Notes under the pieces: generated by a model
Databases searched by the model: none
The model's input: the letters and a program-made list of their open reading frames with translations, nothing else
What the model was told of the DNA's origin: nothing
Shown here: piece by piece, positions 52,369 to 60,707 of the stretch
Layout: each line of letters opens with the position of its first letter
Position numbering within the stretch: the stretch's first letter is position 1
NCBI GenBank assembly: GCA_963838385.1
Contig: CAWIRE010000005.1
Location: 62,001-126,000, forward strand
Direction: 5' to 3'
Source of the DNA: DAHUYF01 sp963838385
Lineage (GTDB): Bacteria; Pseudomonadota; Alphaproteobacteria; ATCC43930; CGMCC-115725
Length of the DNA: 64,000 bases
Made by a program: the position numbers and the translations under genes

Positions 52369-53484
52369 TTAACCGGCGAGCGCCACCTGCTGCCCGGCCT
52401 GGCGCTCCAGCCGGCCCGCCAGCTCCAAATCGAGCAGCACGGCGGTGACCACCGGGGCGGGCAGGCGGCACTGCCGGATGAGCTCGTCGACCGCCACCGG
52501 GCTGGGCGAGAGATGCTCCAGCACCCGGCTCATGGCGAGCGCCAGCTCGGCCGGGCCCGTGGCTGGCGGCGGCGCGGCGGGCGGGGCCGGGACCGGGGCG
52601 GGACGGGGGGCCAGATGCGGCTCGATCTCGGCGAGCACGTCCTCGGCGGACTCGGTGAGCGCCGCGCCGCGGCGGATCAGGTCATTGGTGCCGCGGCAGC
52701 GGGGATCGAGCGGCGAGCCCGGCACGGCGAAGACCTCGCGCCCCTGCTCGAGGGCGAAGCGCGCGGTGATCAGCGAGCCCGAGCGCAGCGCCGCCTCGAC
52801 CACCAGCACGCCGAGCGAGAGGCCGGAGATGATGCGGTTGCGCCGCGGGAAATGCCGCGCCTGCGGCTCGGTGCCGACCGGCATCTCCGCCAGCAGCAGG
52901 CCGCGCTCGGCGACGAGCTGATGCAGCTCGCGGTTCTCTTCGGGGTAGACAGTGTCGACGCCGCCGGCGAGCACGGCGACGGTGCCGGTCGGCAGCGCCC
53001 CCTGATGCGCCGCGGCGTCGATGCCGCGCGCCAGGCCGGAAACGACGACCAGACCATGCCCGCCGAGCTGCAGCGCCATGTCGCGGGCGAAGCGGCGTCC
53101 ATTGGCCGAGGCGTTGCGTGCCCCCACCACGGCCAGCATCGGCCGGCGCAGCAGTGCCGCGTCGCCGCGCAGCGACAGCAGCGGCGGCGCGTCTTCGACG
53201 GCGGCCAGCGGTGCCGGGTAGTCGGGCTCGCCCCAGGCGACGAGCCGGGCGCCGGCGCGCTCCAGCGCCGCCAGCTCGCGCTCGGCCGCGGCCCGGGCGC
53301 AGAGGCCGAGCGGGCGCTGGCGTCCGGCATTGCGGGCGAGTGCCGGCAGCGCGTCGAGCGCCGCCGCCGCCGAGCCGAAGCGCGCCAGGAGCTGGTAGAA
53401 GGTCACAGGCCCGACATTCTCGCTGCGGATGAGGCGCAGCCAGTCGAGCCTTTCCGACGGGTTGAGCTCGCGCGCGGCGGGCAT
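52369..53484 (-). CDS. dprA: DNA-processing protein DprA
   Basis: 371 residues. It binds single-stranded DNA and loads RecA during natural transformation. An N-terminal SAM-like region (DWLRLIRSENVGPVTFYQLLARFGS) precedes the Rossmann-fold core. The core has LAVVGARNASANGRRFARDMA, VVSGLARGIDAAAHQGAL, AVLAGGVDTVYPEENREL, RRNRIISGLSLGVLVVEA and RFALEQGREVFAVPGSPLDP. A Pro/Ala linker leads to a C-terminal winged-helix DML1-like domain. ATG 53484 is taken; TTG 53520 is in frame. Confidence 0.94.
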   Translation of the reverse strand: MPAARELNPSERLDWLRLIRSENVGPVTFYQLLARFGSAAAALDALPALARNAGRQRPLGLCARAAAERELAALERAGARLVAWGEPDYPAPLAAVEDAPPLLSLRGDAALLRRPMLAVVGARNASANGRRFARDMALQLGGHGLVVVSGLARGIDAAAHQGALPTGTVAVLAGGVDTVYPEENRELHQLVAERGLLLAEMPVGTEPQARHFPRRNRIISGLSLGVLVVEAALRSGSLITARFALEQGREVFAVPGSPLDPRCRGTNDLIRRGAALTESAEDVLAEIEPHLAPRPAPVPAPPAAPPPATGPAELALAMSRVLEHLSPSPVAVDELIRQCRLPAPVVTAVLLDLELAGRLERQAGQQVALAG

Positions 53485-53598
53485 GGCCTCACCATGCGGG
53501 GAAGCCGCGGGTTGCGTCAATATGGCGGTGGGAGGAGGGCGCCAGCGGATGACGCGACCTGGTCGTTCTGCATCGGCAGGGCCGAGGCCGGGTCGGGA

Positions 53599-53703
53599 TC
53601 AGGGCAGGCGATCGTCGCGCTGATGCTCCACATGGGCCTGCGTCAGCCAGCCCGTGGCGCCGCCGATCACGATGAGCACGACGATTGCGAGGATTTGGCT
53701 CAT
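53599..53703 (-). CDS. 34-residue single-span membrane peptide
   Basis: A small ORF in the 415-base gap between dprA and lysE. It starts at ATG 53703 with GGAGAG five bases upstream. Residues 4-15 are almost wholly hydrophobic (ILAIVVLIVIGG) and continue to TGW. A polar, charged tail of 14 residues (TQAHVEHQRDDRLP) follows. That is the layout of small membrane proteins. Nothing else in the gap reads as coding: the stretches at 53485-53598 and 53704-53898 hold no gene I can support. The family is unknown. Confidence 0.5.
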   Translation of the reverse strand: MSQILAIVVLIVIGGATGWLTQAHVEHQRDDRLP

Positions 53704-53898
53704 GCCGCTCTCCAGCCCGATACGCCAGACGATGCCGCCAGGCGCTTAAGGAGCGATTACCGTGGCGACGCCCGCTTCGGCCGTTCTGCTCGCTCGATGA
53801 GGCGTCAAGTCCTTATACTTCTTTCTCGTGCCGGGTGCTGCCGGTCGACGGCCTTCGGCGGGATCGCGGCACTGACGGCGCCTGAGGAGGGCCGACCC

Positions 53899-54510
53899 TT
53901 GAGCCTCGACTTTCTGCTGACGTCGCTGATCGTCGTCGTCTCGCCCGGCACCGGCGTCCTCTTCACGCTGGCGGCGGGGCTCTCGCGCGGCTCGCGCGCC
54001 AGCGTCGTCGCCGCCTTCGGCTGCACCCTCGGCATCGTGCCGCACATGGCCGCCGCGAGCCTGGGGCTGGCGGCGCTGCTGCATGCGAGCGCGGTCGCCT
54101 TCCAGACGCTCAAATATCTGGGCGTCGCCTATCTGCTCTACATGGCCTGGTGCGCCCTCCGCGAGAAGGGCGCGCTGCGCGTGGAGCAGCAGCAAGGGAC
54201 GCGCTCGGCCGGCCAGGTGATCGTCTCCGCCATCCTGATCAACATCCTCAATCCCAAGCTGTCGATCTTCTTCCTTGCCTTCCTGCCGCAATTCGTCAGC
54301 GCCGGCGAGCGGCATCCGCTCCCGCGCATGGTCGAGCTCAGCGCCGTCTTCATGCTGATGACCTTCGTGGTGTTCGTCTTCTATGGCCTCTTCGCCGCCG
54401 CCATCCGCCATCACGTGATCTCGCGTCCGAGGGTGCTGACCTGGATGCGCCGCGCCTTCGCCAGCGCGTTCGTGGCGCTCGGGGCCAAGCTCGCGTTCAC
54501 CGATCGCTGA
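53899..54510 (+). CDS. LysE/RhtB family exporter
   Basis: 203 residues with six hydrophobic segments, an amino-acid and derivative exporter of the inner membrane. The N-terminal SLDFLLTSLIVVVSPGTGVLFTLAAGLSRG is the family signature (the PGP-like SPGTG). ILINILNPKLSIFFLAFLPQF and FVFYGLFAAAIRHHV follow. The TTG start at 53899 is supported by AGGAGG eight bases upstream, and no ATG is nearby. It opens a plus-strand cassette separating dprA from plsY. Confidence 0.88.
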   Translation: MSLDFLLTSLIVVVSPGTGVLFTLAAGLSRGSRASVVAAFGCTLGIVPHMAAASLGLAALLHASAVAFQTLKYLGVAYLLYMAWCALREKGALRVEQQQGTRSAGQVIVSAILINILNPKLSIFFLAFLPQFVSAGERHPLPRMVELSAVFMLMTFVVFVFYGLFAAAIRHHVISRPRVLTWMRRAFASAFVALGAKLAFTDR

Positions 54511-54674
54511 GGCCGGGCCGATCTCCTCTCCATCGGCGGGTCCGCGGCTCGCGGCCTGCGGGCAGGTACCACCATGCGGTGCCGCGGCGACGCCGGGATA
54601 GGAGCCTGTCCTTCGCGGACATGCCGCGCTAAGCTGCCGCCCGCGCGCGGCGCGCACGAGGGAGTCCGCTGCTG

Positions 54675-56028
54675 ATGGCTCGTATCCTGATCAAGTCCGG
54701 CATGGTTGTCACGCTGGATAAGAGCGTCGCGAACCTGCGCCGCGGCGACGTGCTGATCGAGGGCGAGCGCATCGCGGCGATCGCGCCGGAGATCGCCGCC
54801 GCGGATGCCGAGATCATCGATGCCGCCAACCGCATCGTCATGCCCGGCCTGGTCAACGCTCATATCCATACCTGGCAGACCGGGCTGCGCGGCATCGCCG
54901 CCGACTGGACCATTCCGGAATACCTCCACAACATGCATGCGGCGATCGCGCCGAGCTTTCGTCCGCCCGACATCTTCATCGCCAACCTCGTCGGCGCGCT
55001 GGCCCAGCTCGATGCCGGCGTCACCACCATCGTCGACTGGTGCCACAACAATCCGACCCCCGCGCACAGCGATGCCGCGGTCGACGGCCTCTTCGAGAGC
55101 GGCATCCGCGCGCTCTTCCTGCACGGCTCGCCCAAGCCCGATCCGAAGCCGGGCCAGAAGCATTTCAGCGAGATCCCGCATCCGCGCGACGAGATCGAGC
55201 GGCTGGCGCGCGGCCGGCTCGGCGGCAGCGACGGGCGGGTCGGGCTCGGCATGGCGGTGCTCGGTCCCGCCTATTCCACCCACGAGGTGAGCCGGCAGGA
55301 TTTCGCGCTGGCGCGCGAGCTCGGCATGGTCTGCAGCATGCATGTCGGCGGCGGCGCCATGCGCACGCCCGACGGCTTCCTGCGGCTCGCCGCCGAGGGG
55401 CTGATCGACGACCGCGTCAACATCGTGCACGGCAACAGCCTGCCGGGCGACCAGGTGAAGCTTTTGGTTGAGAGCGGCGCCGGCGTCACGGTGACGCCCG
55501 AGGCCGAGCTGCAGATGGGGTTCGGCGACTGCCTCACCGGCCGGCTGCGCGCGCTGGGCGCCGAGCCGTCGCTGGGCTCGGACGTTGAATTCGAGCCTCG
55601 GCGGCGACATGTTCACGGTGATGCGCATCGCGCTCCAGGCGCAGCGCGACATCGACAACCAGCAGGTGATCGCGCGCACCGGCCGCGCCCCGGAGCGCAT
55701 CTCGATCACCTGCCGCGAGGCGCTCGGCTGGGCGACGATCGAGGGCGCGCGCATGGCCGGGCTCGAGGATCGCATCGGCTCGCTCCGCCCGGGCAAGCAG
55801 GCCGACATCGTCCTGCTGCGCGCCGACGATCTGGGATTGCTGCCGGTGGTCGACCCGGTGGCCAGCATCGTGCTTCACGCCGGGCCGGCCAATGTCGACA
55901 CCGTGCTCGTCGCCGGCCGCGTGGTGAAGCGGAACGGCAGGCTCGCCTATGAGGGGCTGGCTCGGCGCAAGGCCGAGCTTGCCGACAGCAGCCGCCGCGT
56001 GCTGGAAGCGGCCGGGCTCGCATCGTGA
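54675..56028 (+). pseudogene. Metal-dependent amidohydrolase (TRZ/ATZ, cytosine deaminase-like), frame-disrupted
   Basis: Amidohydrolase of about 450 residues after repair. VMPGLVNAHIHTWQTGLRG holds the first HxH metal pair. TTIVDWCHNN, MHVGGGAMRTPDGF, VNIVHGNSLPGDQ and LGSDV (last metal Asp) follow. The frame breaks right there: an extra T at 55585-55586 turns GACGTGAATTCG into GACGTTGAATTCG. In the shifted frame the protein continues NSSLGGDMFTVMRIALQ, REALGWATIEGARMAGLEDRIGSLRPGKQADIVLL and ends at 56028. Substrates in this family include chlorinated triazines, guanine and other heterocycles. It stands next to an ABC binding protein, so a nitrogen-compound role is likely. Confidence 0.85.
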
Positions 56029-56048
56029 GGTTCAGAAAGGAGTGACGG

Positions 56049-57305
56049 ATGGCTAAGCACGTTTGGCGCCGCCTGTGGGCGGCGTTCGGCATGATCGCGC
56101 TGCTGGCGGTGGCCTCGGCGACGCAGGCGGCGGAGCCGATCAAGATCGGTCTCAGCATGTCCTTGACCGGCGGTCTCGCCGGCGGCGGCAAGAGCTCGCT
56201 GCTCGGCATGCAGGTCTGGGTCGAGGACATCAACGCCAAGGGCGGGCTGCTCGGCCGGCCGGTGCAGCTCGTCTATTACGACGATCAGAGCAACGGCGCC
56301 AACGTCCCCGGCATCTACAGCAAGCTCCTCGAGATCGACAAGGTCGACCTCGTGGTCTCCGCCTACGCCACCAACCAGATCGTCCCGGCGATGCCGATCG
56401 TGATGCAGAGGAACATGGTGTTCATGGCGCTGTTCGGCACCGGCGTGAACGACAAGTTCCACTACGACAAGTATTTCCAGATCCTGCCGAACGGCAAGGA
56501 GCCGCGCTTCGGCCCATCGCTGGGCTTCCTCGAGACGGCGATGACCATGGAGCCCAAGCCCAAGACCATCGCACTGGTGGGCGCCGACGCCGAATATGCC
56601 CAGACCGTGCTTGCGGGCGCTCGCGAGGAGGTCAAGAAGCTGGGCCTGCAGATCGTCTATGACCGCAGCTACCCGCCCAACACGGTCGATTTCGGCCCGG
56701 TGGTGCGCTCGATCCAGGCGGTCAATCCCGAAATCGTCTATGTCGCGTCATATCCCCCCGACACGGTCGGCATGGTCCGCGCCGCGCACGAGGTCGGGCT
56801 CAAGACGCGCATGTTCGGCGGCGGCATGATCGGGCTCGCCTTCGCGCCGGTGAAGCAGCAACTCGGGCCGCTGCTCAACGGCATCGTCTCCTATGACGTC
56901 TATGTGCCCGAGCCGACGATGAAGTTCCCCGGCATCGAGGAGTTCCTGACGAAGTACCGCAAGAAGGCGGCGGCCGAAGGCGTCGATCCCCTGGGCTTCT
57001 ACCTGCCGCCCTTCGCCTATGCCGAGCTGCAGGTCCTGGGCGATGCCATCACCAAGACCGGCGGCCTCGACCAGGGCAAGATCGCCGCCTATATCCATGC
57101 CAACAGCTTCGATACGATCGTCGGCAAGGTGAAATTCGCCGAGAACGGCGAATGGGAAAAGTCGCGCATTCTCTTCGTGCAGTATCGCGGCGTCACCGGC
57201 AACGGCGTCGACCAGTTCAAGGAGCCAGGAAAAGCCGTGATCCTCTATCCGCCCGAATTCCGCTCGGGCAAGTTCCTCTACCCCTATTCGGAGATCGCGA
57301 AATAA
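56049..57305 (+). CDS. ABC transporter periplasmic substrate-binding protein, LivJ/amide type
   Basis: 418 residues with a signal peptide (LWAAFGMIALLAVASATQAAEP, cleavage after about 27). Type I periplasmic fold: IKIGLSMSLTGGLAGGGKSS is the first strand and ligand loop. DINAKGGLLGRPVQLVYYDDQSN and VDLVVSAYATNQIVPAMPI follow, with EIVYVASYPPDTVGMVRAAHEVGLKTRMFGG in the second lobe. Family members bind branched-chain amino acids, amides or aromatic acids. No permease or ATPase genes are adjacent, so it must use components encoded elsewhere. GAAAGGAG precedes the start; only 20 bases separate it from the amidohydrolase. Confidence 0.9.
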   Translation: MAKHVWRRLWAAFGMIALLAVASATQAAEPIKIGLSMSLTGGLAGGGKSSLLGMQVWVEDINAKGGLLGRPVQLVYYDDQSNGANVPGIYSKLLEIDKVDLVVSAYATNQIVPAMPIVMQRNMVFMALFGTGVNDKFHYDKYFQILPNGKEPRFGPSLGFLETAMTMEPKPKTIALVGADAEYAQTVLAGAREEVKKLGLQIVYDRSYPPNTVDFGPVVRSIQAVNPEIVYVASYPPDTVGMVRAAHEVGLKTRMFGGGMIGLAFAPVKQQLGPLLNGIVSYDVYVPEPTMKFPGIEEFLTKYRKKAAAEGVDPLGFYLPPFAYAELQVLGDAITKTGGLDQGKIAAYIHANSFDTIVGKVKFAENGEWEKSRILFVQYRGVTGNGVDQFKEPGKAVILYPPEFRSGKFLYPYSEIAK

Positions 57306-57318
57306 GGAAGGAGCGGCG

Positions 57319-57864
57319 ATGGCGACAGCATCCTCTGCGACCGGACCGGCGATAGCGCCCGATTTCGAGCTCGACGGCACCGATGGCCGGCGCCACCCCC
57401 TGGGCGAGCTGCGCGGGCCCAAGGCGACGCTGGTCATGTTCATCTGCAACCACTGCCCCTATGTGAAGGCGGTGCTCGACGACATCATCGCCGATGTGCG
57501 GGAGCTGCAGCCGCTCGGCGTAGGCGCCGTCGCCATCATGCCCAACGATACCGAGGCCTATCCCGAGGACGGCTTCGACAACATGCAGCGCCTGGCGCGG
57601 GCGAAGGCGTTTCCCTTCCCCTATCTCATCGACCGGACGCAGCAGGTGGCCGAGGCCTATGGCGCGCTGTGCACGCCCGACTTCTTCGGCTTCGACGCGG
57701 CGCTGAACCTCGGATACCGGGGCCGCATCTACGCGGTGCGCAATTTGCAGCGCGTGCCGGGCGGCAAGCGCGAGCTGTTCGAGGCCATGGCGGCGATCGC
57801 GCGCGGCGCGACCCCGGTGGAGCAGTATCCGAGCATCGGCTGCTCGATCAAATGGCGGGGCTGA
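57319..57864 (+). CDS. Thioredoxin-fold (AhpC/TSA-redoxin) protein
   Basis: 181 residues. FELDGTDGRRHPLGELRGPKATLVMFICNHCPYVK places a CNHC redox pair (Cys43, Cys46) in the usual thioredoxin position. PNDTEAYPEDGFDNMQRLA and TPDFFGFDAALNLGYRGRI are characteristic of the cytosolic thioredoxin-like proteins with a CxHCP motif. No signal peptide is seen. It follows the binding protein by 13 bases, so it is probably part of the same transcript. Function unknown; a peroxide or disulfide reductase is possible. It is convergent with plsY. Confidence 0.87.
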   Translation: MATASSATGPAIAPDFELDGTDGRRHPLGELRGPKATLVMFICNHCPYVKAVLDDIIADVRELQPLGVGAVAIMPNDTEAYPEDGFDNMQRLARAKAFPFPYLIDRTQQVAEAYGALCTPDFFGFDAALNLGYRGRIYAVRNLQRVPGGKRELFEAMAAIARGATPVEQYPSIGCSIKWRG

Positions 57865-57868
57865 GGCC

Positions 57869-58489
57869 TCAACCCTTGCCCAGCCGGATCCGGCTCTCGC
57901 GGCCGGCGATCAGCCGGCGGATGTTGGCGTGGTGGCGCAGGACGATCAGCACGGCGAGGAAGGCCACGACCTCGGTCGGCTGAAACTCGCGCGTGAAGAG
58001 CCAGGCATAGACCGGCGCCAGCACCGCGGCGGCGAGCGCCGCGAGCGAGGAATAGCGCGTCAGCCATGCTACCGCGAGCCAGGTGGCGGCGGCGGCGAGC
58101 CCAACCGGCCAGGCATAGGCGAGCAGGATGCCGAGCGAGGTGGCGACGCCCTTGCCGCCCTTGAATCCCAGCCAGACCGGGAAGAGATGGCCGAGGAAGA
58201 CGAAGCCCGCGGCATAGGCGGCCATGTCCGGGCCGAATTGCTGCGCCGCGAGCACCGCAACCGCGCCCTTGCCGGCGTCGAGCAGCAGGGTGAGCGCCGC
58301 GAGCCCCTTGCTGCCGGTGCGCAGCACGTTGGTGGCGCCGATGTTGCCCGAGCCGATGCGGCGGATGTCGCCATGGCCGGCGAGCCGCGTCACCACCAGC
58401 CCGAAGGGGATCGAGCCGAGCAGATAGGCCAGCAGCGCGCCCAGCGCGAACGGCCAGAGATAGCTCCAATCCCCCATCGGCTGCGGCAT
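57869..58489 (-). CDS. plsY: Glycerol-3-phosphate acyltransferase PlsY
   Basis: Integral membrane enzyme of 206 residues transferring acyl from acyl-phosphate to glycerol-3-phosphate in phospholipid synthesis. The three cytoplasmic family motifs are visible: LLGSIPFGLVVTRLAG; GSGNIGATNVLRTGSKGLAALTLLLDAGKGAVAV; and GHLFPVWLGFKGGKGVATSLG. Five or more hydrophobic segments surround them. ATG 58489 follows eight bases after the rocF stop codon; ATG 58477 (MGDWSY) is an alternative. Confidence 0.94.
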   Translation of the reverse strand: MPQPMGDWSYLWPFALGALLAYLLGSIPFGLVVTRLAGHGDIRRIGSGNIGATNVLRTGSKGLAALTLLLDAGKGAVAVLAAQQFGPDMAAYAAGFVFLGHLFPVWLGFKGGKGVATSLGILLAYAWPVGLAAAATWLAVAWLTRYSSLAALAAAVLAPVYAWLFTREFQPTEVVAFLAVLIVLRHHANIRRLIAGRESRIRLGKG

Positions 58490-58497
58490 GCCCGATC

Positions 58498-59418
58498 CTA
58501 GCTCCCTGCCGCGGCCGAGGCGAGCGCCGGCACCGGCGCCAGCACGGCGAGAATGAGGTCGCGCACAAGATCGGCGGTGCGCCCTTCCTGGTCGAACTCG
58601 GCGATGTACTCGACGATCTCGAGGGCGCGCAGCTTGTCGTGCCGCGCCAGCAGCGACAGCGCGGCGCAGGCGGGGGCCGCGCGCAGCCCGTCGGGCTCCT
58701 TGAGGCCGATGCCCGGCGCGTCGGCGGGGTCGAACCCGTCGAGATCGATGGTGACGCCGAATCCCTCGGTGCCGCGGGTGGCGATCGCCAGCCCTTCGGC
58801 GAGCGCCGCCTCGATGCCGCGGCGCTTCACCTCCGCCATCTCGATGATGCGCACGCCGAGCCGGCGCAGCAGCGCCATCTCGCTGTCCTCGTAGGAGCGC
58901 ACGCCGATATAGCAGACATTCTCCGGCCGCAGCACGCCGCCGCAGAGCTCGAGGAACGGGCCGTAGCCATGGCCGAGCAGCGCGGCCGCTCCCATGCCAT
59001 GCGCGTTCATCGAGGGCGTCGTCTCCGGAGTGTGCGCGTCGAGATGGGCGTCGAGCCAGATCAGCCCCAGCGGCGCATAGGAGTGGCCGCGCGCGACGCC
59101 GGCCCAGCTCCCCATCGCGACCGCATGGTCGCCGCCCAGCACCACCGGGAAGCGCCGCGCGGCGATGGCGCGCGACACCTCGTCGGCGAGCGCGGCGGCG
59201 TGGCGGGCGACGAGGCCGAAGGTCTCGGGCGGCCGGGCGCGGGGATGGTCGCGCCAATGCTTCTCGCTGCGCACCATGGCGCGCCACTCGGCGGCAAGCC
59301 CGCGCCGGCGCAGCGCCTCGGCAAGGCCGAGAGCCTTGAGCGCCGGCGGTCCTTCCTCGGTGTGGCGAAACCCGGCGCCCCATCCCGATGCGGCGCCGAT
59401 CAGTGCGATCTCTGCCAT
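58498..59418 (-). CDS. rocF: Arginase (ureohydrolase family)
   Basis: 306 residues; hydrolyses arginine to ornithine and urea with a dinuclear manganese centre. The metal-binding motifs are GGDHA at 95-99, DAHLDAHTPE at 123-132 and DLDGFDPADAPG at about 225-236. Together they give the full set of His/Asp ligands. HYSYAPLGLIWLDA-type sequence and SMNAHGMG are typical of arginase rather than agmatinase, though side activities cannot be excluded. Ornithine produced here would feed the ornithine decarboxylase at 42973. It is downstream of pyrC', with five bases between. Confidence 0.88.
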   Translation of the reverse strand: MAEIALIGAASGWGAGFRHTEEGPPALKALGLAEALRRRGLAAEWRAMVRSEKHWRDHPRARPPETFGLVARHAAALADEVSRAIAARRFPVVLGGDHAVAMGSWAGVARGHSYAPLGLIWLDAHLDAHTPETTPSMNAHGMGAAALLGHGYGPFLELCGGVLRPENVCYIGVRSYEDSEMALLRRLGVRIIEMAEVKRRGIEAALAEGLAIATRGTEGFGVTIDLDGFDPADAPGIGLKEPDGLRAAPACAALSLLARHDKLRALEIVEYIAEFDQEGRTADLVRDLILAVLAPVPALASAAAGS

Positions 59419-59423
59419 CTCGC

Positions 59424-60707
59424 TCAGCCCTGGTGGAGGAAGACGCTGCGCCCGGCGATGACGGTCCGCAGCACGCGGCCCTGGACGGGCCGGCCGTCGT
59501 AAGGCGAGTTCTTGGATTTAGAACGCAAGGCGTCGACGTCAATCCGCCACGGCCGCTCGAGGTCGAAAATGACGAGATCGGCGGCGGCGCCGACCGCCAG
59601 CCGCCCCGCCGGCAGGCGCAGGATCGCCGCCGGCCGCTCGGTCAGCGGCCGCAGCGCCTCGAGCAATCCGAGATGGCCGTTGTGGTAGAGCTCGAGGGTC
59701 AGCGGCAGCAGCGTCTCGAGACCGACGATGCCGCTGGCCGCCGAGGTGAAGGGCAGGCGCTTCAATTCCTGGTCGTGCGGCGAGTGGTCGCTGGCGATGG
59801 CGTCGATGGTGCCATCCTTGAGCCCGGCGACCACGGCGCGGCGGTCCCATTCGCTGCGCAGCGGCGGCGACACCTTGGCGAAGGTGCGATAGTCGCCGAC
59901 CGCGGTCTCGTTGAGCGCGAAGTAGTGGGGCGCGGTGTCGCAGGTGACGGCGAGGCCCTGGCGCTTGGCGCGGCGGATCGCCTCGATCGCCGCCTCGGTC
60001 GAGACATGGGCGATGTGGAGGCGTCCGCCGGTGATCTCGACCAGCCGCAGGTCGCGCTCGACCATGATCACCTCGGCGGCAGGCGTGATCGCGGGCAGGC
60101 CGAGCCGCGTCGCGACCTCGCCCTCGGTCATCGCGCCACCCTGGGCGAGGCTCGGCTCTTCCGGATGCTGCATCACCAGAAGGTCGAAGGTGCGCGCATA
60201 GGAAAGCGCGCGGCGCATCACCACCGCATCGGCGATCGCATTGCCGGCATCGGTGAAGGCGAGCGCGCCGGCGGCGGCGAGCAGGCCGAATTCGGTGAGC
60301 TCGCGGCCCTTCAGCCCCTTGGTCGCGGCGGCATAGGTGCGGATGCGCGCGAGGGCGACGTCGCGCGAGCGCCGGGCGACGAACTCGACCAGCGCCATGT
60401 CGTCGATCACCGGCTCGGTGTTGGGCAGCGCCACCAGGGTCGTGACGCCGCCGGCCACCGCGGCGGCCGCGCCGGTCTCCATTGATTCCTGGTGCTCGGC
60501 GCCGGGCTCGCGCAGCTCGACCCGCATGTCGACGAGGCCCGGCGCCAGGCAGGCGCCGGCGCAATCGACGATCTCGGCCGAGGTGGCGGTGCCGGGGCTG
60601 CCCAGCGCCGCGATGCGGCCGTCCTCGACCAGCAGGTCGCCCGGCTGGTCGAGGCCGCTGGCGGGATCGAGCAGGCGCGCGTTGCGGAAGAGGATGCGCG
60701 CGCTCAT
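59424..60707 (-). CDS. pyrC: Dihydroorotase homologue lacking the HxH metal site (PyrC'-like)
   Basis: 427 residues of the amidohydrolase superfamily, class I dihydroorotase type. APGLVDMRVELREPGAEHQES is the position of the first metal motif, but it reads D-M-R-V-E-L-R, with Arg62 and Glu64 instead of the two histidines. Later motifs remain (HIAHVST, CDTAPHYFALNE, ASDHSPHDQE). In Pseudomonas, PyrC' is a noncatalytic subunit needed to assemble aspartate transcarbamoylase and overlaps pyrB by four bases. Here ATG 60707 also overlaps the pyrB stop as ATGA. A structural rather than catalytic role is therefore inferred. A true dihydroorotase would be elsewhere. Confidence 0.88.
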   Translation of the reverse strand: MSARILFRNARLLDPASGLDQPGDLLVEDGRIAALGSPGTATSAEIVDCAGACLAPGLVDMRVELREPGAEHQESMETGAAAAVAGGVTTLVALPNTEPVIDDMALVEFVARRSRDVALARIRTYAAATKGLKGRELTEFGLLAAAGALAFTDAGNAIADAVVMRRALSYARTFDLLVMQHPEEPSLAQGGAMTEGEVATRLGLPAITPAAEVIMVERDLRLVEITGGRLHIAHVSTEAAIEAIRRAKRQGLAVTCDTAPHYFALNETAVGDYRTFAKVSPPLRSEWDRRAVVAGLKDGTIDAIASDHSPHDQELKRLPFTSAASGIVGLETLLPLTLELYHNGHLGLLEALRPLTERPAAILRLPAGRLAVGAAADLVIFDLERPWRIDVDALRSKSKNSPYDGRPVQGRVLRTVIAGRSVFLHQG

